Under the pieces are notes generated by a model. The model saw only the letters and a program-made list of their open reading frames with translations, did no database searches and had not been told where the DNA came from. Below are positions 50,895 through 59,513 of a stretch of DNA of 64,000 nucleotides, in pieces (positions within the stretch are counted from its first letter, which is position 1; each line of letters starts with the position of its first letter). Origin of the DNA: UBA11891 sp003533785 (GTDB lineage: Bacteria > Bacteroidota > Bacteroidia > Flavobacteriales > Flavobacteriaceae). The stretch is taken from positions 1-64,000 of the forward strand of contig CATFEX010000022.1 in assembly GCA_949511625.1 (NCBI GenBank), in the 5' to 3' direction. A program made the position numbers and the translations under genes.

Positions 50895-53483
50895 ATGGCT
50901 AGAATCCCCAAGATTGATCGCTTTAATGAGCGTGTTTTATCAAAATTTCAAATTTATAACAACCTTTTCCTCACCTTACCCTTTAAAAGCATCAAAAAGA
51001 CGGGACTCTACCTGCCTCTTTTCGCCTCTCTTTGTAAGGAAGCCTATGCACAAAATAAATCTCCTAAGGAAATCGTTCGTCAATTCTTTACTCAATATCT
51101 CCCGAAATTAACGCCCGTAGAACAGAATGATTTATTGTTTCAATTCATTCAATATATAGAGCGTCAAGTTGTTCTCTTTGATGCTATTGAAGATGCTGGA
51201 TTTGCTTATGTAAATAATATGCACGGACGAGGAACGATTCGGAATATAAAAGAAGAAGCTGCATCCAAACAAAAGCAAGAAGCATTAATGGAGTACCTTA
51301 ATCGTTTCCGTGTGCGAATTGTCCTCACCGCACATCCCACTCAATTCTATCCTGGTAGTGTTTTGGGAATCATCAATGAACTCTCATCAGCAATTCAAGA
51401 AGATGATTTGAGTCGGATAAAAATTCTATTATCGCAGCTTGGAAAAACACGATTCTATAATAAACAAAAGCCCTCTCCATTAGACGAAGCGGTGAGTCTA
51501 ATTTGGTATTTAGAGAATGTATTTTATCATTCAGCAAGCACAATATACAATTATCTTGATAAGAATATTTTTGAAAGTCAGCCCATTGAAAATTCTATTT
51601 TTGATTTTGGCTTTTGGCCGGGAGGTGACCGTGATGGTAATCCCTACGTAACTCCTGATATTACTCGAAAAACAGCTCATGCCTTACGATTTTCCATATT
51701 GCGAAATTACTATCGTGATCTCCGTAAACTCAAAAGAAAAATAACTTTCGACGGAGTGGATGAAACCTTAAGTCGTTTAACAGATTCACTTTTGGAGGAA
51801 CTGTTCTATCCCAAACAAAATCCAGTGGTCACCTCCGATGGGTTATTATCAGATTTAACCAAGGTACATAATATTCTCATTCAGGACCACAATGGCATCT
51901 ACGAAGCTGAGGTAGCTGATATGATCAACAAAATAAAATTGTTTGGTTTTCACTTTGCCAGCTTGGACATCCGACAAGACTCACGAGTGCACAACGAAGT
52001 ATTCAATACATTATTAACGCATAAAGCAGCAGCAAAACACATCGCCAATTATCCTGCAGACTATGCTAGCCTTAAGGCCGAAGAACGACATGAGGCCTTA
52101 TTGAAAATACAAGGTGATTATCCTATTCATATACTTGACTCAAACAGCATTGCCTACCAGACTCTTGAAAGTATTCATGCTATGAAATTTATCCAAACTA
52201 AAAATGGGGAAAGGGGATGCAATCGCTATATCATAAGTAATTGTCAATCGGTAGAAAATGTTCTTCAGCTTTTTGCTTTTTTTCGACTGTGTAAATGGGA
52301 GCAACCATCAGTGGACATTATACCTCTTTTTGAAACGATCCCTGATCTGGAAGCCGCTGAAACCGTAATGCGTACCCTTTATAAAAATCCGGAATATCGC
52401 TCCCACTTAAAACGAAGAGGAAACAAGCAAACCATTATGTTGGGCTTTTCAGACGGAACCAAAGATGGCGGTTATTTTATGGCCAATTGGAGCATCTACA
52501 AAGCCAAAGAAATACTCAGTGAACTCTCAAAAGAATTTGATTTAAAGGTTGCATTTTTTGATGGCCGTGGTGGTCCTCCAGCGCGCGGAGGTGGTAACAC
52601 CCATCAATTTTATGCTTCGATGGGGAGTCGTATTCAATCCGATGATATTCAATTGACAGTTCAGGGTCAGACGATTAGTTCAAATTTTGGAACATTAGAT
52701 TCCTGTCAATTTAATTTAGAACAGCTCTTAAGTTCTGGAATTGAAAATCAAGTGTTTTCTCCCGAGCAAAACAGTCTTACTGATGCCGACCGTTCCACCC
52801 TTCAACAATTGGCCGAAACGGGCTACACAGCCTACCAGGAGTTTAAAGCACACCCTGAATTTGTTTCCTATTTGGAACAAATGACGACCTTACCTTATTA
52901 TGCTAAAACAAATATTGGATCACGACCTGCCAAGCGAGGTAAAAGTGATGCTTTGGTCTTTGAAGATCTCCGAGCCATCCCATTTGTTGGGGGCTGGAGT
53001 CAATCCAAACAAAATGTACCTGGCTTTTATGGGGTAGGTACAGCTTTGAAAGAATTAAAATCTTCCAACCAATTTGATCGTGCTGTACGGCTTTATCAAA
53101 ACTCATTGTTTTTCCGGACATTGATTGCCAATAGTATGATGAGCATGACCAAATCGTTTTTCCAATTGACTGCATATATGGCAGAAGACAAACAGTTTGG
53201 CGCGTTTTGGACATTGATACACGACGAATTTTTATTAACGAAGAAGTTGGTGTTGGAACTCACTGGTATGGATTCCTTGATGGAAAATGAAAAAGCAGGG
53301 AAAGCCTCAATTAAATTACGTGAAGAAATTGTACAACCCCTTTTAACAATCCAACAATTTGCTCTTCAACAAATTCAAGAAAACAAGGCTAATGGACTTA
53401 AAAACAAGGATATGCCCTTGTTTGAAAAAATGGTCACCCGATCTTTATTTGGGAACATCAATGCGAGTAGAAATTCTGCCTAA
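50895..53483 (+). CDS. ppc: Phosphoenolpyruvate carboxylase
   Basis: 862-aa enzyme forming oxaloacetate from PEP and bicarbonate. It has the catalytic His block VLTAHPTQ, the Arg-rich loop FFDGRGGPPARGGG and a GFWPGGDRDGNPYV region. The C-terminus reads NINASRNSA rather than the usual QNTG; if correct this may alter the C-terminal contribution to the active site. It lies 5 bp after the Lrp gene and converges on aroB with a 3-bp gap. Confidence 0.93.
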   Translation: MARIPKIDRFNERVLSKFQIYNNLFLTLPFKSIKKTGLYLPLFASLCKEAYAQNKSPKEIVRQFFTQYLPKLTPVEQNDLLFQFIQYIERQVVLFDAIEDAGFAYVNNMHGRGTIRNIKEEAASKQKQEALMEYLNRFRVRIVLTAHPTQFYPGSVLGIINELSSAIQEDDLSRIKILLSQLGKTRFYNKQKPSPLDEAVSLIWYLENVFYHSASTIYNYLDKNIFESQPIENSIFDFGFWPGGDRDGNPYVTPDITRKTAHALRFSILRNYYRDLRKLKRKITFDGVDETLSRLTDSLLEELFYPKQNPVVTSDGLLSDLTKVHNILIQDHNGIYEAEVADMINKIKLFGFHFASLDIRQDSRVHNEVFNTLLTHKAAAKHIANYPADYASLKAEERHEALLKIQGDYPIHILDSNSIAYQTLESIHAMKFIQTKNGERGCNRYIISNCQSVENVLQLFAFFRLCKWEQPSVDIIPLFETIPDLEAAETVMRTLYKNPEYRSHLKRRGNKQTIMLGFSDGTKDGGYFMANWSIYKAKEILSELSKEFDLKVAFFDGRGGPPARGGGNTHQFYASMGSRIQSDDIQLTVQGQTISSNFGTLDSCQFNLEQLLSSGIENQVFSPEQNSLTDADRSTLQQLAETGYTAYQEFKAHPEFVSYLEQMTTLPYYAKTNIGSRPAKRGKSDALVFEDLRAIPFVGGWSQSKQNVPGFYGVGTALKELKSSNQFDRAVRLYQNSLFFRTLIANSMMSMTKSFFQLTAYMAEDKQFGAFWTLIHDEFLLTKKLVLELTGMDSLMENEKAGKASIKLREEIVQPLLTIQQFALQQIQENKANGLKNKDMPLFEKMVTRSLFGNINASRNSA

Positions 53484-53486
53484 GCG

Positions 53487-54563
53487 CTAATCGTGGTAAA
53501 ATTTAAAGGCACTTTCAAACAGTTCTTTTGGAACTTGAATATCCAATACTGGCTTCCCTATGGCTTTTAAAAGCATGAAGTTAATCTTACCATGGCTGTT
53601 CTTTTTGTCGAAGATTAATAATTCCAGAATTTTAGCTTGGGCTTCCAAAGTGAAATTTTCTTTGCTGAATATGGAAAGAAAAACAGTTTTTATTTCTTCA
53701 GCTTCTTGAAGTGGCATTCCACATAAAATAGTAGAAAGATAAGCTTCCAAGATCATTCCAACCGCGATGGCTTCTCCGTGAAGTAGGCTTTTTTGGTCAG
53801 GGCTTTCCAATGCATAGGACTCAACAGCATGTCCCAGTGTGTGGCCAAAATTCAAAACCTTTCGCCAACCCTGCTCATTAGGATCTTTTTTAACGACTTC
53901 GTTTTTTATACCAACCGAATGATAAATACTCTCCAATAGTGAATCAGAGTGGGCCTGATCAAAAAAAGATAGTTTTTTCCAGTAGGAAGGATCTGCAATG
54001 AGACCGTGCTTTAACATTTCAGCATACCCACTTCTAAATTGCTCTTCTGAAAGGGTAGCCAAAAACCGATTGTTAATCCACACCATCTGGGGTTGATGAA
54101 TTACTCCAATCTGATTTTTTAAGACTCCAAGGTCTACTCCTGTTTTTCCTCCTACGGAAGCATCCACCATGGCAAGCAATGACGTTGGAATGTTGATAAA
54201 GTCGATACCTCGTTTGAAAGTAGAAGCAACAAAACCACCCAAATCAGTAACAACACCCCCGCCAAGATTGATTAGTATACTTCTTCGATCTGCTCCATTT
54301 TCTGAGAGCGTTTGCCAAACCCGTAAACAGGTTTTAATATTCTTGTGTTCTTCCCCAGCTTCTATTTCAATAATCGTTATAGACAAGTCAGTTACAAGTT
54401 CATTCAATAAGTAAGGCAAACAGTGCTTGTGGGTATTGGTGTCTACTAAAAGGAAGATAGAGGAATAGTCATTTTGTTGAAGCAATGATTTTAGGTATTC
54501 TATTCCACCGTCTCCAAAGACGACATCGTGATAAAGAGAAGGGATGGGAGTGAATATTGTCAT
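53487..54563 (-). CDS. aroB: 3-dehydroquinate synthase
   Basis: 358-aa NAD- and metal-dependent enzyme, second step of the shikimate pathway. Conserved blocks are GGGVVTDLGGFVASTFKRGIDFINIPTSLLAMVDASVGGKTGVD (NAD site and catalytic Lys region), GYAEMLKHGLI, the metal-binding His in LNFGHTLGHA and HGEAIAVGM. Full length and intact. It is monocistronic. Confidence 0.95.
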   Translation of the reverse strand: MTIFTPIPSLYHDVVFGDGGIEYLKSLLQQNDYSSIFLLVDTNTHKHCLPYLLNELVTDLSITIIEIEAGEEHKNIKTCLRVWQTLSENGADRRSILINLGGGVVTDLGGFVASTFKRGIDFINIPTSLLAMVDASVGGKTGVDLGVLKNQIGVIHQPQMVWINNRFLATLSEEQFRSGYAEMLKHGLIADPSYWKKLSFFDQAHSDSLLESIYHSVGIKNEVVKKDPNEQGWRKVLNFGHTLGHAVESYALESPDQKSLLHGEAIAVGMILEAYLSTILCGMPLQEAEEIKTVFLSIFSKENFTLEAQAKILELLIFDKKNSHGKINFMLLKAIGKPVLDIQVPKELFESAFKFYHD

Positions 54564-54569
54564 GAATTA

Positions 54570-54577
54570 CAAAAGTA
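54570..54577 (-). promoter_or_regulatory. TAnnTTTG element near the aroB start
   Basis: Minus-strand TACTTTTG ends 6 nt before ATG 54563; no TTG at normal spacing upstream. A very short leader is implied. Confidence 0.35.
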
Positions 54578-54728
54578 GCAGTTTCCGTAATATCTACGGT
54601 CATTTTTTGCCAAAGGGTCTGAAAGAGAAAAATTCACAGAATAGAGAAGTGTTTTTTATTTCGATACAGGAAAATATGATTAGGTTTTTTACCTTGCTTA
54701 TGAAAGTAACGATGTTTTGAATGGATTC

Positions 54729-55907
54729 ATGAAAGTAGATTTTTTTGAAAATACTCAGATCGCATTTCGCCTCAAGTCAACCCTTGAACTGAAGAAAGCC
54801 TATTGGTTATTTAAGCTAATACAATACAGGTTTTTAGTAGGCCTTGGGAAGGTAGCTATTCAAGCAGCACTTAATTTGCGTTTGCCCATTGAAGGGCTTA
54901 TTAAAGCTACCGTATTTAATCAATTTTGTTCTGGAACTTCTGCAATGGGCTCACAAAAAGTCGTTGCTCGTTTGGGTAATTTGAATATTGCTTCAGTATT
55001 GGCTTATTCGGTAGAGGGATTGACCTCTGAAGCGGGTTTTGATGAATCTTTAAAGAAAACTTTGGAAACGTTAGAAGTTCAAGCGAACAATCCAAACCAC
55101 CCATATGGGGTATTCAAACCAACGGCAATTGGTGCTTTTTCACTTTTTCAAAAAGTATCGGAGGGTGCAAAGCTCACCGTTCAAGAAACGTCTGCTTGGC
55201 ACCGCGTGAGGGATCGCTTTTCTTCACTATGTGAGCACGCTATCGAATGGAAAATACGTCTTTTTATCGATGCCGAGGAGAGTTGGATCCAACCGGCAAT
55301 TGACAAACTTGCCGAAACGGCGATGTTACAATACAATAAAAATGAGCTTTGGATTGTCACAACCGTTCAAATGTATCGTCATGATCGTTTGGCCTATTTA
55401 AACTCTTTAGTCAAGAAAGGAAAAAAAGAAGGATTTCACGTTGGGGTCAAATTAGTGCGGGGTGCTTACATTGAAAAAGAGACTCTGCGTTCTCAAAAAA
55501 TGAAGTATCCCAACCCTCTTTGTATCTCTAAAACAGCCACTGATAAAAACTTCGATGCTGGTGTTTCCTTTTTAATTGATCACCTAGAACACTGTACCTT
55601 ATTTATGGGTAGTCATAACGAAAAAAGTATTACCACATTGATAGAATTGTTACAGCGCAAGAAAATTTCCAGCAACCATCCAAATGTTTGGTTTGGCCAA
55701 TTGTATGGGATGAGTGACCATTTGTCTTTTAATTTAGCCGAAGCAGGTTATAATGTAGCCAAGTATATACCTTTCGGCCCCGTTAGAGAAGTGATGCCTT
55801 ATTTGATACGAAGGGCAGAAGAAAACACCTCAGTAGCTGGACAGTCTTCTCGCGAATTGGAATTGATTTCAAAAGAGTTAAAGCGTCGTCAATCTAAGGT
55901 TGTTTGA
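54729..55907 (+). CDS. Proline dehydrogenase
   Basis: 392-aa FAD enzyme oxidising proline to pyrroline-5-carboxylate. It has a TIM-barrel with GAKLTVQETSAWHRVRDRF, the substrate-binding VKLVRGAYIEKE and the C-terminal YIPFGPVREVMPYLIRRAEEN (R-x-x-E-N). It is a mono-functional enzyme, not PutA; a P5C dehydrogenase is not in the window. I use ATG 54729 (MKVDFFENTQIAF), four codons inside the TTG-started frame. Its end overlaps the convergent gene by 14 bp. Confidence 0.9.
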   Translation: MKVDFFENTQIAFRLKSTLELKKAYWLFKLIQYRFLVGLGKVAIQAALNLRLPIEGLIKATVFNQFCSGTSAMGSQKVVARLGNLNIASVLAYSVEGLTSEAGFDESLKKTLETLEVQANNPNHPYGVFKPTAIGAFSLFQKVSEGAKLTVQETSAWHRVRDRFSSLCEHAIEWKIRLFIDAEESWIQPAIDKLAETAMLQYNKNELWIVTTVQMYRHDRLAYLNSLVKKGKKEGFHVGVKLVRGAYIEKETLRSQKMKYPNPLCISKTATDKNFDAGVSFLIDHLEHCTLFMGSHNEKSITTLIELLQRKKISSNHPNVWFGQLYGMSDHLSFNLAEAGYNVAKYIPFGPVREVMPYLIRRAEENTSVAGQSSRELELISKELKRRQSKVV

Positions 55908-56259
55908 GCTCCAATATCGTGACGTATTTCTCGCAATTTTCGACCTCCAGTATAAAGATTTTATCGAGATAGTTACTTTGCAATCGATAGGTTTTGCAGT
56001 TGTCACGCTGAGTATCACTATTGGCAAAATCTACCTTTGCACGTTCTAGCATTGTATTGAAAAGGACTGAATCAAAGGGCTGAATCTCAAACTCAACCGA
56101 AGATGCTATTCGTACTTGTTTTTTCTGTAAGTCACCAATCACTCTAGCATTGGGACCGTAATTGCAAGTTGTTTTTTTTCCGCTAAAAACAAAACTGACG
56201 ATCACCAATCCCAAAGAAAGTCCTACCAAATAATAACCGATGCGATAGAGAAGTTTCAT
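55894..56259 (-). CDS. DUF4258-like membrane-anchored protein
   Basis: 121-aa protein with an N-terminal membrane helix (IGYYLVGLSLGLVIVSFVFSG) followed by KKTTCNYGPNARVI and two further cysteines in the periplasmic-side domain, RDNCKTY and VENCEKY, which might form disulfides. It resembles flavobacterial proteins carrying a DUF4258 label. Its start overlaps the tsaE stop by 4 bp. Function unknown. Confidence 0.7.
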   Translation of the reverse strand: MKLLYRIGYYLVGLSLGLVIVSFVFSGKKTTCNYGPNARVIGDLQKKQVRIASSVEFEIQPFDSVLFNTMLERAKVDFANSDTQRDNCKTYRLQSNYLDKIFILEVENCEKYVTILELKQP

Positions 56260-56666
56260 TTGTCTAAGGTTAATTTACGAGATTCTTGTCCTAGGATTTC
56301 AATCCTAATTTCATGAACCGAAGCAGGCAGTAATGTTCGAATCATATCGGGCCATTCGATGAGGCAACGATGCCCAGAGTCTAAATATTCCTCTATTCCG
56401 ATGTCAAAGGCTTCATCGATAGAATTGAGTCGGTAAAAATCGAAGTGGAACAGTAGTTGGTCCTGAAGGGTCTTATACGTGTTCACCAAAGAGAAGGTAG
56501 GACTGGATACAGAATCCCTAACCCCGATCGTCTCACACAGCGCTTTAATCAGGGTAGTCTTTCCAGCACCCATAGGAGCATTGAATAGTAACACAGGCAC
56601 TTCGCAATGATCCAAAATAATCTTTGAAACCTGATCTAACTCCGTAAGTGAATATTCTATTTCCAT
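56256..56666 (-). CDS. tsaE: tRNA threonylcarbamoyladenosine synthesis ATPase TsaE
   Basis: 136-aa P-loop protein needed for t6A37 tRNA modification with TsaB and TsaD. It has Walker A NAPMGAGKTTLIKAL, VSSPTFSLVNTY switch, HFDFYRL, and CLIEWPD. Complete and of normal size. It sits 9 bp after porX on the same strand and overlaps the DUF4258-like gene by 4 bp. Confidence 0.92.
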   Translation of the reverse strand: MEIEYSLTELDQVSKIILDHCEVPVLLFNAPMGAGKTTLIKALCETIGVRDSVSSPTFSLVNTYKTLQDQLLFHFDFYRLNSIDEAFDIGIEEYLDSGHRCLIEWPDMIRTLLPASVHEIRIEILGQESRKLTLDK

Positions 56667-56675
56667 GAGTCAAAT

Positions 56676-58232
56676 TTACTGGCTTTTGGGGCTCATCACA
56701 ACAAATGGAATAATCATCTCTTCCATTGAGATTCCACCATGTTGGAAACTGTTTTGAAAAAGTTTGGCGAAATGATTGTAATTTTTTGGATAAACAAAAT
56801 AGTTGTCCTCCTTGGCAAAAACAAATTGACTGTTAAGTGCTAAGCGTGGGAGTTGCAGTTCTTCTGGTGCCTGACAGGCCATCACATCTTTTGATTCATA
56901 CGTAAGATCTCGTCCTGTTTTATATCTTAGATTTTGGCTGGTTTCACGATCTCCAATCAAACTAGAAGGGCTACCAACATTAACTGTTCCGTGGTCAGTG
57001 GTCAACAACAAATTGAATTTATGAGACGCTGCTTTTTGAATGATCTCCAATAAGGGAGAGTTGGCAAACCACGACTTAGTTAGAGATCGATAGGCTTTGT
57101 TGTCCGCGGCCAATTCTTTAATAATTTCCATTTCTGTTTTAGCATGCGAGATCATGTCAACAAAGTTGTAGACGATGACAGTGAGTTGCTCTTGGGTGTG
57201 ATTTTGAAATGTTTTTACAAGTTGCTTCCCTTCTGAGAGATTGCGTATTTTATGATAACTCCACGCGAGGGCTATGTTCTTTCTTTGAAGTTGCGCTTTT
57301 AAAAACTCTTTTTCGTATAAGTTCTTACCTCCCTCATCCGTGTCATTTCGCCACCATTCTGGGTGGGTTTTGGACATTTCCAATGGGGTAAGCCCCGAAA
57401 AAATTGCATTGCGGGCATATTGAGTAGCTGTTGGGATAATACTGAAGTACTTTTTCTCTTCGGTTAGTGCGTAATAATCCCCAATATGTTGAGCAATACC
57501 TTTCCACTGATCCCAGCGTAGATTATCGATAACAATTAAAAGGGTAGGTTGTTTTGATTTCAACCTTGGAAATACTTCCCGATCTAAGAGGTTATGAGAA
57601 AGCGTAGGGGCCGGCAGTGTTTGTTTCAACCAGTCTTCATAATTGTGTTCTATGAATTTGGCAAACAACTGATTGGCTTCTTTCATCTGCATTTCGAAAA
57701 TTTCAAACATGCTTGGATCTTCAAGTTGCTCGAGTTCCTGCTCCCAAAAAACCATTTTTTCATAAAAATCAGCCCATTCGTTGTGGGTATGCAGTTCATT
57801 AAGGGTTAAGGCTATTTTCCGAAATTCTTGTTGGTAATTCTGAATGGTTTTCTCAGCAACAAGATTTTTGTGCTGCAATAGTTTTTTTAAGCACAAAAGA
57901 ATTTGATTGGGATTGACAGGTTTGATGAGATAGTCAGATATTTTTGAGCCAATAGCTTCTTCCATGATATGTTCCTCTTCATTCTTGGTAATCATCACCA
58001 CTGGAACATGAGGTATGATTTGCTTGAGTTGACCTAGGGTTTCTAGGCCGTTGAGACCAGGCATGTTTTCATCCAATAAAACCACTTCAAACGATTGTTC
58101 TTGAACTCGAATTAATGCCTCTTGACCATTGTTACAGGGATGGACTTTATACCCTTTGTTTTCAAGAAAAATGATATGCGGTTTAAGCAAATCAATCTCG
58201 TCATCCACCCAGAGGATATCAATTGTAGACAT
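56676..58232 (-). CDS. porX: PorX-type response regulator with PglZ domain
   Basis: 518-aa two-domain protein. The receiver domain (1-120) has the acidic pair VDDE, phosphorylated Asp54 in LLDENMPG, Thr in MITKNE and Lys in LIKPVNP. A helical linker (120-210) is followed by a PglZ/alkaline-phosphatase-like domain with LLIVIDNLRWDQW, MISHAKTE and LLTTDHGTVNVG, giving the metal-binding Asp and His residues. This is the architecture of PorX, which regulates type IX secretion with the kinase PorY and cleaves oligonucleotides. porY and structural T9SS genes are not here. It is divergent from the HD gene. Confidence 0.9.
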   Translation of the reverse strand: MSTIDILWVDDEIDLLKPHIIFLENKGYKVHPCNNGQEALIRVQEQSFEVVLLDENMPGLNGLETLGQLKQIIPHVPVVMITKNEEEHIMEEAIGSKISDYLIKPVNPNQILLCLKKLLQHKNLVAEKTIQNYQQEFRKIALTLNELHTHNEWADFYEKMVFWEQELEQLEDPSMFEIFEMQMKEANQLFAKFIEHNYEDWLKQTLPAPTLSHNLLDREVFPRLKSKQPTLLIVIDNLRWDQWKGIAQHIGDYYALTEEKKYFSIIPTATQYARNAIFSGLTPLEMSKTHPEWWRNDTDEGGKNLYEKEFLKAQLQRKNIALAWSYHKIRNLSEGKQLVKTFQNHTQEQLTVIVYNFVDMISHAKTEMEIIKELAADNKAYRSLTKSWFANSPLLEIIQKAASHKFNLLLTTDHGTVNVGSPSSLIGDRETSQNLRYKTGRDLTYESKDVMACQAPEELQLPRLALNSQFVFAKEDNYFVYPKNYNHFAKLFQNSFQHGGISMEEMIIPFVVMSPKSQ

Positions 58233-58250
58233 AACTTTTCTTTATATTTG
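58223..58250 (+). promoter_or_regulatory. Bacteroidota-type promoter for the HD gene and lpx cluster
   Basis: TTG at 58223-58225, 17-nt spacer, TATATTTG at 58243-58250, 26 nt before the ATG. The -33 lies inside the porX start region, so the two divergent promoters must overlap. Confidence 0.65.
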
Positions 58251-58276
58251 CCTCAGAAAGCGATGGGCACTAGGCT

Positions 58277-59485
58277 ATGAAACCACTAATTATCAACGAT
58301 CCAATTTACGGTTTTATTGCCATCAAATCGGCCTTAATTGTTCAACTTATCAACCATTCCTTTTTTCAACGCCTGCGCCGTATTTCACAAATGGGCTTAT
58401 CGGTTTATGTTTTTCCAGGAGCCCATCACAATCGGCTGGAGCACGCCTTGGGGTGTCTTCATTTGGGGCAAAAAGCGGTAGATGCTTTGCGTGAAAAAGG
58501 AGAATTGATATCGAATAAAGAGTCTGAAGCCTTGCAAATCGCATTACTTTTTCATGATATAGGTCATGGACCTTTTTCTCATGCTATAGAAAAAGTATTG
58601 CTTCCTGAAATTACCCATGAACAAATTTCTGCCCATCTTATGGCAGCTATCAATAAGGAATATGAAGGTGCTTTAGATTTGGCATTATCAATTTTCAATA
58701 ACACCTATGAACGTCCCTTTTTCCATCAGCTTTTGATTGGTCAAGTAGATTTGGATCGTTTGGACTATTTAAAAAGAGATAGTTTTTATACTGGGGCCCT
58801 CGAAGGCAATATCAATTCTTATCGATTGATTTCAATGATGTGTGTAGTAGAAGGAAAATTGGTTTTTGAAGAAAAAGCTAGTTATTCATTAGAAAAATTT
58901 TTGTTGGCGCGACGTTTGATGTATTGGCAAGTCTATCTTCACAAAACAAGTCTTGTTGCGGAATTATTATTGGTCAAAATCTTACAACGTGCAAGGAAAC
59001 TACTTCAATCGGGAGAAACTTTGCGCGGAGCCGAAGCGTTGATAGCGTTGTTGTCTCAGGGCAAGAATTCCATTCAGATTGACCGTATTGATTGGACATT
59101 TTTTTTAGCCTTAGACGATTCTGATATTTGGTATTCACTTAAAAGCTGGCAAAACCACGAGGACTTCATTTTACAAGATCTTTCCAAGCGAATTTTGGAA
59201 AGAAAATTATTTCAAATACACGTTCAAGACAGGCCCATTAATCCAACAAAATTGGATGATATACAATCCTTTTGGTCCAAGGAGTTACCCTCCAAAGAAA
59301 TAGCGACCGACTACGTCTTTACAGGCCACGTTTCAAACCAAACTTATTCCTCTAAAAAGCATCCTCTTTTGTTGCTGAGTGTAAACGATGAAGTCCTCCC
59401 CATACATCAGTACCCAAGCTTCAAAGCCTTAATGAAATACACGGATTCTCAAACCTTGTATTATTTGTGTAATCCAAAAAAATAG
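58277..59485 (+). CDS. HD-domain phosphohydrolase
   Basis: 402-aa protein with an HD domain: ligands His in HHNRLEHALG, His-Asp in FHDIGHGPFSHA, and Asp in QVDLDRLDYLKRDSFYTG. This arrangement is that of the dGTPase/SAMHD-like branch. Substrate (nucleoside triphosphate or other phosphate ester) not determined. It is upstream of lpxD with a 28-bp gap. Confidence 0.86.
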   Translation: MKPLIINDPIYGFIAIKSALIVQLINHSFFQRLRRISQMGLSVYVFPGAHHNRLEHALGCLHLGQKAVDALREKGELISNKESEALQIALLFHDIGHGPFSHAIEKVLLPEITHEQISAHLMAAINKEYEGALDLALSIFNNTYERPFFHQLLIGQVDLDRLDYLKRDSFYTGALEGNINSYRLISMMCVVEGKLVFEEKASYSLEKFLLARRLMYWQVYLHKTSLVAELLLVKILQRARKLLQSGETLRGAEALIALLSQGKNSIQIDRIDWTFFLALDDSDIWYSLKSWQNHEDFILQDLSKRILERKLFQIHVQDRPINPTKLDDIQSFWSKELPSKEIATDYVFTGHVSNQTYSSKKHPLLLLSVNDEVLPIHQYPSFKALMKYTDSQTLYYLCNPKK

Positions 59486-59501
59486 TTTCCTTGGAAATCC
59501 C

Positions 59502-59509
59502 TATTTTTG
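59502..59509 (+). promoter_or_regulatory. TAnnTTTG element near the lpxD start
   Basis: TATTTTTG ends 4 nt before ATG 59514. No TTG at normal spacing. If functional it would produce an essentially leaderless lpxD transcript. Confidence 0.35.
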
Positions 59510-59513
59510 CTTT

